Assembly: GCA_036519295.1 (NCBI GenBank)
Contig: DATDLN010000184.1
Coordinates: 1-35,403, forward strand
DNA: 35,403 bases
Origin: JACVRW01 sp036519295
GTDB lineage: Bacteria; Actinomycetota; Thermoleophilia; Solirubrobacterales; Thermoleophilaceae
Reading direction: 5' to 3'
The position numbers and the translations under genes were made by a program. Positions 8,154-15,899 of the stretch are shown in pieces. A model generated the notes under the pieces. The model was not told where the DNA came from. It did no database searches and saw nothing but the letters and a program-made list of their open reading frames with translations. Within the stretch, counting starts at the first letter, position 1. Each line of letters opens with the position of its first letter.

Positions 8154-9101
8154 ATGAGGATTTTCGTAGCAGGCGCAACGGGGGCGCTCGGCAAACAGCT
8201 CGTCCCCCAGCTGGTGGCGAATGGTCACGAGGTGGTTGGCATGACCCGCGCTCAGTCGAACCAGGACCTGGTGCGGAGTCTGGGCGCACGACCGGCGGTG
8301 GCCGACGCGCTCGATCCCGATGCGGTGGCGCGGGCCGTCGCCGAGGCCGAGCCCGAGGTCATCGTGCATCAGCTCACGGCGTTGTCGGGAGCGCTCGACA
8401 TGCGGAAGATCGCCGAGTTCTTCGCGGTGACCAACCGGCTGCGGACGGAAGGCACCGATCACCTGCTCGCGGCCGGTCGCGCGGTCGGAGCGCGCCGGTT
8501 CGTGGCCCAGAGCTACGCGGGCTGGCCGTTTGCGCGCACCGGCGGACCGGTGAAAACCGAAACCGACCCTCTGGACCCGAGCCCGCCCCAGGCGATGCGG
8601 GAAATGCTCGACGCCATCCGCCACGTCGAGGACGCGGTGACCGGAGCAGACTGGGTCGAGGGGATCGTGCTCCGCTACGGTGGCTTCTACGGACCGGGGA
8701 CCTCCGTGAGCTCGGATCCACGCGCCGAGATCAGCGAGAACGTCCGCAAGCGGAAGTTCCCTGTCGTCGGGAGCGGCGACGGCCTGTGGTCGTTCGTCCA
8801 CATCGCGGACGCCGCGACTGCGACGGTGGCGGCCATCGAGCGCGGCGCGCCGGGGATCTACAACGTGGTGGACGACGAGCCCGCGCCCGTGCGGGAGTGG
8901 CTCCCGGCGCTGGCGAGCGCGCTGGGCGCCAAGCCGCCCAGGCGCCTGCCGCGCTGGCTCGGGCGCCTGGCCGCGGGCGAGGCCGCGACCGTGATGATGA
9001 CCGAGATCCGCGGGGCGTCGAACACGAAGGCAAAGCGAGAGCTGGCCTGGCAGCCGAGATATCCGAGCTGGCGGCAGGGCTTCGCGGAGGGCCTCGGCTG
9101 A
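8154..9101 (+). CDS. NAD-dependent epimerase/dehydratase family protein (extended SDR)
   Basis: 315 residues. The nucleotide-binding motif GATGALG is at residues 7-13. Acid residues after strand 2 and the HQLTALSG segment fit an atypical extended short-chain dehydrogenase. The usual YxxxK catalytic pair is not clear (SYAGWPF instead), so the chemistry is uncertain. The ribosome site AAAAGGA (8141-8147) is six bases before ATG 8154. The gene lies one base upstream of the ECF41 sigma factor; epimerases are one of the three classes of enzyme habitually linked to ECF41 factors (carboxymuconolactone decarboxylase, oxidoreductase, epimerase). It is therefore the likely main target of that sigma factor. 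Confidence 0.88.
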   Translation: MRIFVAGATGALGKQLVPQLVANGHEVVGMTRAQSNQDLVRSLGARPAVADALDPDAVARAVAEAEPEVIVHQLTALSGALDMRKIAEFFAVTNRLRTEGTDHLLAAGRAVGARRFVAQSYAGWPFARTGGPVKTETDPLDPSPPQAMREMLDAIRHVEDAVTGADWVEGIVLRYGGFYGPGTSVSSDPRAEISENVRKRKFPVVGSGDGLWSFVHIADAATATVAAIERGAPGIYNVVDDEPAPVREWLPALASALGAKPPRRLPRWLGRLAAGEAATVMMTEIRGASNTKAKRELAWQPRYPSWRQGFAEGLG

Positions 9102-9102
9102 G

Positions 9103-10011
9103 ATGGCGGACACCTTCGAGGAGCTGCGCCCCATTGCGTTCGGGATCGCGTACCGGATGCTCGGCAGCGTGAGCGAGGCGGAGGACGTAGTTCAGGAGGC
9201 GTTCCTCCGCCTCCACCGCGCCCAGGACCAGGGACAGAGGATCGAGTCGCCCCGCGCCTACCTCTCGACCGTGGTCACCCGGCTCGCAATCGACCAGCTC
9301 CGCTCGGCGCGAGCCCGCCGCGAGACGTATGTCGGCGAGTGGCTCCCCGAGCCGCTCGTGACGAGCCCCGAGGAGGATCCGGCGCGGCAGGCGGAGATGG
9401 CCGATTCGCTCTCGCTCGCCTTCCTGGTCCTGCTCGAGAACCTGTCACCCGAGCAGCGCGCCGTCTTCCTGCTGCGCGAGGTGTTCGACTACCCGTACGA
9501 TCGGATCGCCGAGATCGTCGGCAAGAGCGAGGTGGCGGTGCGGCAGCTGGCCGTGCGGTCACGCCGGCACGTGGAGGAGGGCCGCTCGCGCTTCGAGGCC
9601 TCGCGGGAGCAGCGCGACGAGCTGGCGCGCCACTTCCTCGCGGCCGCCCAGGACGGCGACCTCGAGGCGCTCGAGGCGCTGCTCGCGCACGACGTCGTCC
9701 TGCACGGCGACGGCGGCGGCAGGGCGCCCGCGCTGGCTCGTCCGCTGCACGGCCGCGCGCGGGTGGCGCGCACGCTGCTCGCGTGGATGAAGGCGACCGT
9801 GCGCTTCGGGGGCGTCAGCCTGCGCCCGGTCGAGGTGAACGGCCAGCCCGGAGCCATGTCCTTCGACCCGGAGGGCGGGCTGATCAACGTGCTGGCGCTC
9901 GACATCGCCGACGGCCAGATTCAGGCCATCAGGTCGGTCGTCAACCCGGACAAGCTGCGGCATCTCGGTCCCCTGGCCGACCTTGGCGAACTGCTCCGCG
10001 GCTCCGGCTGA
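9103..10011 (+). CDS. ECF41-group (SigJ-like) RNA polymerase sigma factor with fused SnoaL-like domain
   Basis: 302 residues. Region 2 is at about 5-70 (AYRMLGSVSEAEDVVQEAFL) and region 4 at about 105-160 (LSPEQRAVFLLREVFDYPYDRIAEIVG). An NTF2/SnoaL-like C-terminal domain follows. All three signature motifs of the ECF41 group are present: WLPEP at 80-84 in the linker, DGGGR at 203-207 and NPDKL at 281-285. In this group the C-terminal extension acts as a built-in regulator in place of a separate anti-sigma factor. It is co-transcribed with the epimerase. The downstream MarR gene runs towards it with a four-base gap. Confidence 0.95.
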   Translation: MADTFEELRPIAFGIAYRMLGSVSEAEDVVQEAFLRLHRAQDQGQRIESPRAYLSTVVTRLAIDQLRSARARRETYVGEWLPEPLVTSPEEDPARQAEMADSLSLAFLVLLENLSPEQRAVFLLREVFDYPYDRIAEIVGKSEVAVRQLAVRSRRHVEEGRSRFEASREQRDELARHFLAAAQDGDLEALEALLAHDVVLHGDGGGRAPALARPLHGRARVARTLLAWMKATVRFGGVSLRPVEVNGQPGAMSFDPEGGLINVLALDIADGQIQAIRSVVNPDKLRHLGPLADLGELLRGSG

Positions 10012-10015
10012 GCCG

Positions 10016-10483
10016 TCAGAGCTCGCCGATTCCGCGCGCGATCTCCGTGAGGGTGCCTGCCGCCGTGCGGCGCTCGGCGGGGGAGAGCGCGTCGAACAGC
10101 TGACGCTGCGCGGTTGTCACCCAGGCCCGTTTCTCGTCGAGGACCTCGAGCCCGGCGGCGGTGAGGGCGACGGTGACCAGGCGGCCGTCGTCGTGTCCCC
10201 GCCGACGCTCGACGAACCCCCGTCGCTCGAGCGCCCGCAGCGCGCGGGTGGCGCTGGGGACGGCAACCCTCGCGGAGCGCGCCACCTCGGTCACCGTGAG
10301 CGGCTCGTCCGCGAGGGCATCCATCACCCAGTACTGGGACATGGTCAGCTCCGTCTTGCCGCCCGGCACGCCCCGCCCGCTGGCACGCAGCACCGCGCGG
10401 AACAGCTCCTCGAGTGCGGCGGCGAATTCCGCCTGAGCCCCGCTCGGGCCCCGTGGCCTGGTGAGCTGCTCCGAAACCGCCAC
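10016..10483 (-). CDS. MarR-family transcriptional regulator
   Basis: 155 residues. The central winged helix-turn-helix is clear: TMSQYWVMDALADEPLTVTEVARSARVAVPSATRALRAL, then the wing RRRGHDDGRLVTVALT. Flanking helices provide dimerisation. It is divergent from the universal stress protein gene, with two near-identical TTAGCxCGCTAA dyads between them, so it probably controls itself and that gene. The inducer is unknown. Confidence 0.92.
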   Translation of the reverse strand: MAVSEQLTRPRGPSGAQAEFAAALEELFRAVLRASGRGVPGGKTELTMSQYWVMDALADEPLTVTEVARSARVAVPSATRALRALERRGFVERRRGHDDGRLVTVALTAAGLEVLDEKRAWVTTAQRQLFDALSPAERRTAAGTLTEIARGIGEL

Positions 10484-10492
10484 CCCGTGAAA

Positions 10493-10534
10493 TTTAGCGC
10501 GCTAAGGAACTGTGATAGGCTTTTAGCACGCTAA
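10493..10534. promoter_or_regulatory. Two MarR operators flanking a promoter
   Basis: TTAGCGCGCTAA (10494-10505) is a perfect 12-base palindrome and TTAGCACGCTAA (10523-10534) is the same with one change, 29 bases on. A possible plus-strand promoter fits between them: TTTAGC (10493-10498), 17 bases, TAGGCT (10516-10521). The first operator would cover the -35 box and the second the start of transcription. Confidence 0.65.
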
Positions 10535-10549
10535 GGATCAGGAGCCACC

Positions 10550-11062
10550 ATGTTCCACCGCATCCTCGTCGGAGTCGACGACAGCAAGGCCGCCCGGGAA
10601 GCGCTTGCGCGGGCCATCGAGTTGGTGGAAGCAGGCCACGGGCGGCTGGGACTTCTTAGCAGCGCCCCCGCGGCTCCCCCGCTGACGGGGGCGGGTCCGG
10701 TGGTGCTCCCCGTCAGCAGGGAGCGGCTCGAGAAGGACCTGCTGAACTGGGCGGAGAAGAACGTCGAGGAAGCCGCGCGGCAGGTGCCGGAGGACATCCC
10801 GATCACGAAGCTCGTGACGCGCGGCCGGCCGGGAGCCGCCCTCCTCCGGGAGGCCCGCACCGGCCGCTGGGACCTCGTCGTCGTGGGCCAGTCCCACCGG
10901 CGTCGCCGGCTGCTCGACTCGGTGGGCGAGCGACTCAACCGGCGAAGCGGCGTTCCAGTGCTCGTCGTTCACGAGGATCGGAGCGAGCCCCAGCGCGGCC
11001 GGCGCGCCGGTCTGCTACCGCAGCCGCGCCGCCGCCGGCGCGCTCAGCCGACGATCGCCTGA
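10550..11062 (+). CDS. Universal stress protein (UspA family)
   Basis: 170 residues with one Usp domain: RILVGVDDSKAAREAL at the N-terminus and DLVVVGQSHRRRRLLDSVGERLNRRSGVPVLVV at the C-terminal part. The ATP-binding pattern G-2X-G-9X-G-S/T seen in many family members is disrupted here (the segment after VVVG is QSHRRRR), so ATP binding is doubtful. An Arg-rich tail of about 25 residues follows the domain. The ribosome site AGGAG (10540-10544) is five bases before ATG. The two MarR operators upstream suggest inducible expression. Confidence 0.9.
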   Translation: MFHRILVGVDDSKAAREALARAIELVEAGHGRLGLLSSAPAAPPLTGAGPVVLPVSRERLEKDLLNWAEKNVEEAARQVPEDIPITKLVTRGRPGAALLREARTGRWDLVVVGQSHRRRRLLDSVGERLNRRSGVPVLVVHEDRSEPQRGRRAGLLPQPRRRRRAQPTIA

Positions 11063-11135
11063 GCCCGGCGCGCCGTCCGGGCTTGCGCCGGGTATCCCGG
11101 CAGGCTCGCGTGGCAGCATGCGTAGTCTCGATGGA

Positions 11136-11993
11136 ATGAGCGACACCTTCACCATCGGCGGCGACCTCGAGGTGCGCCGACTCGGCTTCGGCGCCATGCG
11201 ACTCACGGGCCCGGGCATCTGGGGCCCCCCGGACGACCCGGACGAGGCGCGCGCCGTCCTGCGTCGGGCCGTGGAGCTCGGTGTGAACCTGATCGACACC
11301 GCCGACTCCTACGGCCCCGATGTCAGCGAGAACCTCATCGCCGAGGCCCTGCATCCCTATCCGGACGGGCTCGTCATCGCCACCAAGGGCGGGCTGCGCC
11401 GCACCGGTCCGGGGCAGTGGCCGCGCGATGCGCGGCCGGAGCGGCTCAAGGAGTGCTGCGAGGGGAGCCTGCGGCGGCTGCGGCTCGAGCGCATCGACCT
11501 CTACCAGCTCCACTCGCCGGACCCGGCCGTGGCGCTCGAGGACTCGCTGGGGGTTCTCGAGGAGCTCCAGGACGAGGGCAAGATCCGCCACATCGGCATC
11601 TCGAACGTCTCGCTCGAAGAGTTCGAGCGCGCCCGCGAGGTGGTCGAGGTGGTGACGGTCCAGAACCGCTACAGCCTCGTCGACCGGCACTCCGAGGACG
11701 TGCTCGAGGCCTGCGAGGAGCTTGGTATCGGATTCATTCCCTGGTTCCCGCTCGCCACCGGCGATCTGGCGAACCCGGGCGGCCCGCTCGACGAGATTGC
11801 GCGCGCCCATGACGCCACGCCCGGCCAGGTGGCGCTTGCCTGGCTCCTCGCGCGCTCGCGCGTGATCCTGCCGATCCCGGGCACGTCATCGGTCGCGCAC
11901 CTGGAGGAGAACGTGGCGGCGAGGGACCTGCGCCTCACAGACGAGGACGTCCACGGATTGGCGGAGGCCGTTCGGGGTAGGAGCGCGGCGTGA
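11136..11993 (+). CDS. Aldo/keto reductase
   Basis: 285 residues; NADPH-dependent carbonyl reductase with a TIM barrel. Visible are LGFGAMRLTG, the catalytic Asp/Tyr region NLIDTADSYG, the lysine in VIATKGG, the histidine in DLYQLHSPD, and the nucleotide-binding ILPIPGTSSVAHLEEN near the end. I chose ATG 11136 (MSDTFTIGGD): it is seven bases after TAGTCT (11123-11128), matching the leaderless layout of other genes here. ATG 11118 would add six residues. It opens a four-gene operon, overlapping the next gene by four bases (GTGA, 11990-11993). Confidence 0.93.
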   Translation: MSDTFTIGGDLEVRRLGFGAMRLTGPGIWGPPDDPDEARAVLRRAVELGVNLIDTADSYGPDVSENLIAEALHPYPDGLVIATKGGLRRTGPGQWPRDARPERLKECCEGSLRRLRLERIDLYQLHSPDPAVALEDSLGVLEELQDEGKIRHIGISNVSLEEFERAREVVEVVTVQNRYSLVDRHSEDVLEACEELGIGFIPWFPLATGDLANPGGPLDEIARAHDATPGQVALAWLLARSRVILPIPGTSSVAHLEENVAARDLRLTDEDVHGLAEAVRGRSAA

Positions 11994-12673
11994 CGGGACG
12001 ATTCAGTCCCCATAGCCTCGACCACGTGGCGCTCTGGGTGACCGAGCGCGAGGCACTCACCACGCTCCTGTGCGACCACCTTGGCATGCACGTGATCGAG
12101 GAGACCGACTCCTTCACGCTCGTCGGCGTCGACGCCAAGCTGGGAAAGCTCACCCTCTTCGATGCAGAAGGGCCGCGCTCGGCGGGTGCGCTCGAGCGCG
12201 TCGTCCTGCGCGTGGGCGACCTCGAGGACGCCGTCGGACGGCTCCCCATGGAGATCGAGCGAGACTCGGACGGTGTCGTGTTCCAGGCGCCCGATGGGCT
12301 GCGCCTGGGCCTGGTCGAGGCCGATGGGGTGGACTTCGATCTTCACCACGTGGTGCTCCGCCTGCCCGATCCGGAGGGCGCCGCGGGGGAGCTCGCGGAG
12401 ATGGGGTTCGAGCGGCGAGACGGCCATGTGGCGGTCGCGGACCGGCAGGTGCAGCTGGTCGAGGGCCGGCCCGACGACGGCGGCCGGCCGTTGCTCAACC
12501 ACCTCGCCGTGCTGGTGGACTCGGCGCACGAGGTGCAGGATCACGCTTCGGAGCAGGGCTTCGAGATCGATGACGTGAAGGACGCGCCCAACACGTTCGC
12601 GGTCTTTCTTCGCGGGCCGGCCGGCGTGCGAATCGAGTACGTCGAGCACAAGCCGGGCTTCGCGCTCGTCTGA
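11990..12673 (+). CDS. VOC-superfamily (glyoxalase/dioxygenase-like) protein
   Basis: 227 residues with two vicinal oxygen chelate modules, about 8-105 and 113-220, giving one metal site as in extradiol dioxygenases. Candidate metal ligands include the histidine in LDHVALWV, that in NHLAVLVDS and the glutamate in RIEYVEHKPG near the end. It starts with GTG overlapping the stop of the aldo/keto reductase. Dioxygenase, glyoxalase or another VOC activity cannot be separated from the sequence; the pairing with a reductase and a flavoprotein points to a small-molecule oxidation route. Confidence 0.85.
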   Translation: MTGRFSPHSLDHVALWVTEREALTTLLCDHLGMHVIEETDSFTLVGVDAKLGKLTLFDAEGPRSAGALERVVLRVGDLEDAVGRLPMEIERDSDGVVFQAPDGLRLGLVEADGVDFDLHHVVLRLPDPEGAAGELAEMGFERRDGHVAVADRQVQLVEGRPDDGGRPLLNHLAVLVDSAHEVQDHASEQGFEIDDVKDAPNTFAVFLRGPAGVRIEYVEHKPGFALV

Positions 12674-12676
12674 CCA

Positions 12677-13765
12677 GTGCCCGACCTGGTCGTCGCCGGG
12701 GCCGGGATGGCCGGCCTCGTGGCGGCGGCTGAGGCGCGCCGGCTCGGGGCCGAGGCGCTCGTGTGCGAGAAGCTCGACCGCCCGGGCGGCTCGATGCGAC
12801 TGTCGAGCGGCATGATCTGGCGCCATGGGGACTTCGCGCGCTTCAGGGCCGAGTGCCCGCGCGGCGACGAGCGCCTCCAGCGGAGGCTCTTCGAGCGTCT
12901 CGACGCCGACTTGGGCTGGCTCGAGGGGCTCGGCGCTCCGGTGACCGAGCGGGAAACGGGAAATCCCCTGACGACCGGTCTGCGTTTCGATCCGCCCGGC
13001 CTGACCGAGGTTCTCGTCGCTGCCGCCGGCGGGCTCCGGCCGCGCGACCGCGCCGGCGTCGTGACCGGCAGCGCTCTGCGTGAGCCGCCCGGAGGTACGC
13101 CGCTGATCCTCGCCACGGGCGGCTTCGCCGCCGACCGCCGCCTTCTGCGCGAGCACGTCACGCCCGAGGCGGAGCGCGTGCTGCTTCGCACGGCCCCGGG
13201 GAGCACCGGCGACGGCCTGCGACTCGGTCTGGCCGCCGGCGCGGCAGCCGGCCCGGGCCTGGACGAGGTGTACGCGCGCGCAATGCCGGCGCCCCCCGCG
13301 CGGGTGCCTCCGGAGGACTTCGTGCGGCTGGCGCAGCTATACGCGCGCCATGCGGAGGTGGTGAACGAGGGCGGCGAGCGCTTCGAGACGGCGGCCTGGT
13401 CGGAGATCGACGTGGCGCAGTGGATGGCGCGGCAGCCGCGGGCGCGCGCCTGGCTCCGCGTGCCGCGGGCAAGGCTCGGCGAGCGCGTGCGGGAGCGCAC
13501 GGTCGGCGAGATGGTCGAGGCGGCCGCGGCCGCCGGCGCCCCCGTCCGGCGCGAGCCCGAGCATGTGACCGTGGAGACGGTGGCGGGCATCACCACGACC
13601 CTCGGCGGTCTGCGAGTCGACGAGCACGCCCGTGCCGCGCGGGACCTGTTCGCCTGCGGGGCGGACGCCGGCGGAATCGCGACCGGGGGCTACGCGAGCG
13701 GCTTGGCGGCCGGGCTCGTGTTCGGTCGGATCGCCGCGCGGGCCGCCCTGGGCGAGACGCCGTGA
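12677..13765 (+). CDS. FAD-dependent oxidoreductase (fumarate reductase flavoprotein-like)
   Basis: 362 residues. The FAD dinucleotide fold starts immediately (GAGMAGLVAAAEARRLGAEALVCEK) and continues with PGGSMRLSSGMIW. The internal LILATGGFAADRRLL and the C-terminal FACGADAGGIATGGYASGLAAGLVFGRIAA are typical of the FAD_binding_2 family (fumarate reductase, 3-ketosteroid dehydrogenase). It is shorter than most members (450-550), with a compact cap domain. GTG start three bases after the VOC stop; its own stop overlaps the GCS2 start (GTGA, 13762-13765). Substrate not known. Confidence 0.87.
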   Translation: MPDLVVAGAGMAGLVAAAEARRLGAEALVCEKLDRPGGSMRLSSGMIWRHGDFARFRAECPRGDERLQRRLFERLDADLGWLEGLGAPVTERETGNPLTTGLRFDPPGLTEVLVAAAGGLRPRDRAGVVTGSALREPPGGTPLILATGGFAADRRLLREHVTPEAERVLLRTAPGSTGDGLRLGLAAGAAAGPGLDEVYARAMPAPPARVPPEDFVRLAQLYARHAEVVNEGGERFETAAWSEIDVAQWMARQPRARAWLRVPRARLGERVRERTVGEMVEAAAAAGAPVRREPEHVTVETVAGITTTLGGLRVDEHARAARDLFACGADAGGIATGGYASGLAAGLVFGRIAARAALGETP

Positions 13766-14850
13766 GCGACGGCGAGGCTCACGCCTTCGGTCGTGGCGAG
13801 CCGTTCACGATCGGGCTGGAAGAGGAGGTGCTGCTGGTCGACGCTGACAGCTTCGAGCTGGCGCATACGGCCGACCGGATCCTGCCGCGCATCGATCTTC
13901 CCGAGGGCCGGGCCGATCACGAGGCCTTCCTCGCACAGATTGAGCTGCGCTCGGAGCCGCGCGGATCGATTTCCGAGGCCGCCGCGCAGCTGGAGGAGGG
14001 AAGGGCGCTGGCCCGGGAGGCCGGCGCCACGCTGCTTGCGGCCGGGGTCCATCCCGACGCGAGGTTCGGCGACGTGCGCCTCGTCCGCTCCGAGCGCTAC
14101 CGGCGCGTGGAGGACCAGATGCGCGGGCTCATCCGCCGCACCCCGGAGTGCGCGTTGCACGTGCACATCGGCGTGCCCGATACGGCCGCGGCCGTTGCCG
14201 CGCTGAACGGGTTGCGCGACGCGCTCCCCCTCCTGCACGGACTCGGAGCGAGCTCACCCTTCTGGTTCGGGCTCGACTCCGGGATGGCGAGCTCGCGCGC
14301 GGCCGTGATCCGGGCATACCCCGGCCGGGGCGTGCCGCCCGCGCTGAATGACTGGGACCACTACCTCGAGACCCTCGACGCGATCCGCGCCGGGGGCGGA
14401 CCGAGCGACAAGACGATGGTGTGGTGGGACGCCCGGCCGCAGCCGCGGCTGGGCACGGTCGAGCTGCGCGAGATCGACGTGCAGTCGAATCTCGATGCCG
14501 CCGCCGGGATCGCTGCGCTGGCCCGCGCGCTCGCGCTCCGGGCGGTCGACTCTCCGCTCGAGCGTCCTGCGCCCGACCACGCGCTTCATTGGTCGAGCTT
14601 CCGCGCCGCGCGCGACGGGCTGGGCGCCGACATCCTTCACCGCGGCCGGCTACGGCCGCTGCGCGAGGCCGCGCGCGAGCTGCTCGGAGACCTCCGCGGC
14701 GAGGACCCCGCGCTCGAGGGCATCGAGCGGATTCTCGCCGACGGAGGGGGAGCGGACCGGCAGCGCGCCGCGCTCGCGCGCGGCGGCATGCCGGGCCTGC
14801 TCAGCTTTCTGGTAGGCGAGACGGCTCGGGCTCGCTCGTCGCGGCGCTAG
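13762..14850 (+). CDS. Carboxylate-amine ligase of the glutamate-cysteine ligase 2 family (YbdK-like)
   Basis: 362 residues, the normal size for YbdK-type GCS2 proteins, which join a carboxylate to an amine using ATP. Family motifs are FTIGLEEEVLLVD near the N-terminus, QIELRSEPR, ALHVHIGVPD, and VELREIDVQSN. The GTG start at 13762 overlaps the flavoprotein stop. The actinobacterial EgtA of ergothioneine synthesis belongs to the same superfamily, but no other ergothioneine genes are nearby, so a specific product is not claimed. The stop interlocks with the stop of the convergent sigma factor (CTAG, 14847-14850). Confidence 0.9.
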   Translation: MSDGEAHAFGRGEPFTIGLEEEVLLVDADSFELAHTADRILPRIDLPEGRADHEAFLAQIELRSEPRGSISEAAAQLEEGRALAREAGATLLAAGVHPDARFGDVRLVRSERYRRVEDQMRGLIRRTPECALHVHIGVPDTAAAVAALNGLRDALPLLHGLGASSPFWFGLDSGMASSRAAVIRAYPGRGVPPALNDWDHYLETLDAIRAGGGPSDKTMVWWDARPQPRLGTVELREIDVQSNLDAAAGIAALARALALRAVDSPLERPAPDHALHWSSFRAARDGLGADILHRGRLRPLREAARELLGDLRGEDPALEGIERILADGGGADRQRAALARGGMPGLLSFLVGETARARSSRR

Positions 14851-15779
14851 GCAGCGTCCCGGAGAGCGGAGACCGAGTCGTCCTTCGCGAGGCGCCGCAG
14901 GGCGCGGTCCTCGAGCTGGCGAACGCGCTCGCTCGAGAGGCCGAGCCGGCGGCCGGTCTCGCGCAGTGCCTGGGGCTCTTCGCGATCGAGGCCGAAGCGC
15001 AGGGTGATGACGTTGCGCTCGACCTCGGGCAGGGTGCCCACGGCGCTCCGCAACCGCTCCCCGTCGAGATCGGTTGCGACCTCCTCCTCGATCGAGGGGC
15101 CGTCGGCGGAGATCAGGTCACCGAGCTCGGTCTCCCCGTCCTCCCCGACGCCCTGGTTCAGGCTCGTCGGGCCACGGTCGGCGCGACGGATGTCGGCAAC
15201 CTCGTCGAGCGGAAGGTCGACCCTTTCGGCGATCTCCTCCTCGGTCGGCTGGCGGCCGAGCTCCACCGCCAGCTTACGCTCGGCATCCTGGATCTTGCGC
15301 GCGCGGGCCACGATGTGCACCGGAAGGCGCACGGTGCGACCCGAGTTGGCGAGACCGCGGCCGATGGCCTGGCGGATCCAGAGCGTGCCATAGGTGGAGA
15401 ACTTGAACCCCTTGCGCCAATCGAACTTCTCCACCGCGCGGATCAGTCCGAGCATGCCCTCCTGGATCAGGTCCCCGAGCGGCAGCCCCTGCCCCTGGTA
15501 CTTCCGCGCGACCGAGATCACGAGGCGCAGGTTGGCGTTGATCATGCGCTCCTTGGCCTCGAGGTCGCCGCGCTCGATACGCTTGGCGAGCTCGACCTCC
15601 TCTTCGGCCGTGAGCAGCGGGTGGCGCCGCGCCTCGTTGAAGAAGAGCTGGAGGGAGTCCTCGAGCTCCGGCGCAGTCGCAGCACGGCTCTCCGGCGTCG
15701 CGGCCGGACGAATCAGCGTGTCCTGAGGCGTATTTACTCCTTCGTTAGATAGTTCGACGTCCGTGAAAGTATACATCAT
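14847..15779 (-). CDS. RpoD-like (group 2) sigma-70 factor
   Basis: 310 residues. Region 1.2 (DSLQLFFNEARRHPLLTAEEEVELAKRIE), region 2 (ANLRLVISVARKYQGQGLPLGDLIQEGMLGLIRAVEKFDWRKGFKFSTYGTLWIRQAI), region 3 (RKIQDAERKLAVELGRQPTEEEIAE) and region 4 ending in LGLSSERVRQLEDRALRRL are all present. There is no long acidic region 1.1, so it is an accessory rather than the principal sigma factor. Two adjacent ATG codons (15779 and 15776) are possible starts, with no ribosome site before them. Oddly, TATACT lies at 15773-15768 and AAGGAG at 15742-15737, inside the reading frame. Divergent from the baeRF gene. Confidence 0.93.
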   Translation of the reverse strand: MMYTFTDVELSNEGVNTPQDTLIRPAATPESRAATAPELEDSLQLFFNEARRHPLLTAEEEVELAKRIERGDLEAKERMINANLRLVISVARKYQGQGLPLGDLIQEGMLGLIRAVEKFDWRKGFKFSTYGTLWIRQAIGRGLANSGRTVRLPVHIVARARKIQDAERKLAVELGRQPTEEEIAERVDLPLDEVADIRRADRGPTSLNQGVGEDGETELGDLISADGPSIEEEVATDLDGERLRSAVGTLPEVERNVITLRFGLDREEPQALRETGRRLGLSSERVRQLEDRALRRLAKDDSVSALRDAA

Positions 15780-15899
15780 TCGGGTTTGCCGGTTACGCCA
15801 CGCCGGCGGTCCCGGCGGGGCGGCAGCGGGGGTGTGGCAGGCGTACCCTTTGGGGTAGGGAACTCCGCAAGAGATGCTCTCGGCGAAGGAGGCCAGGCC

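Noticed and set aside
11669..13156. 495-codon open frame on the minus strand
   Set aside because: It lies antisense across three clear genes of the redox operon and has no family features.
15770..15810. tRNA-Leu-like sequence on the minus strand (GTGGCGTAACCGGCAAACCCGA)
   Set aside because: It resembles the 5' part of a tRNA, but no anticodon arm, T-loop or closing acceptor stem can be found downstream.
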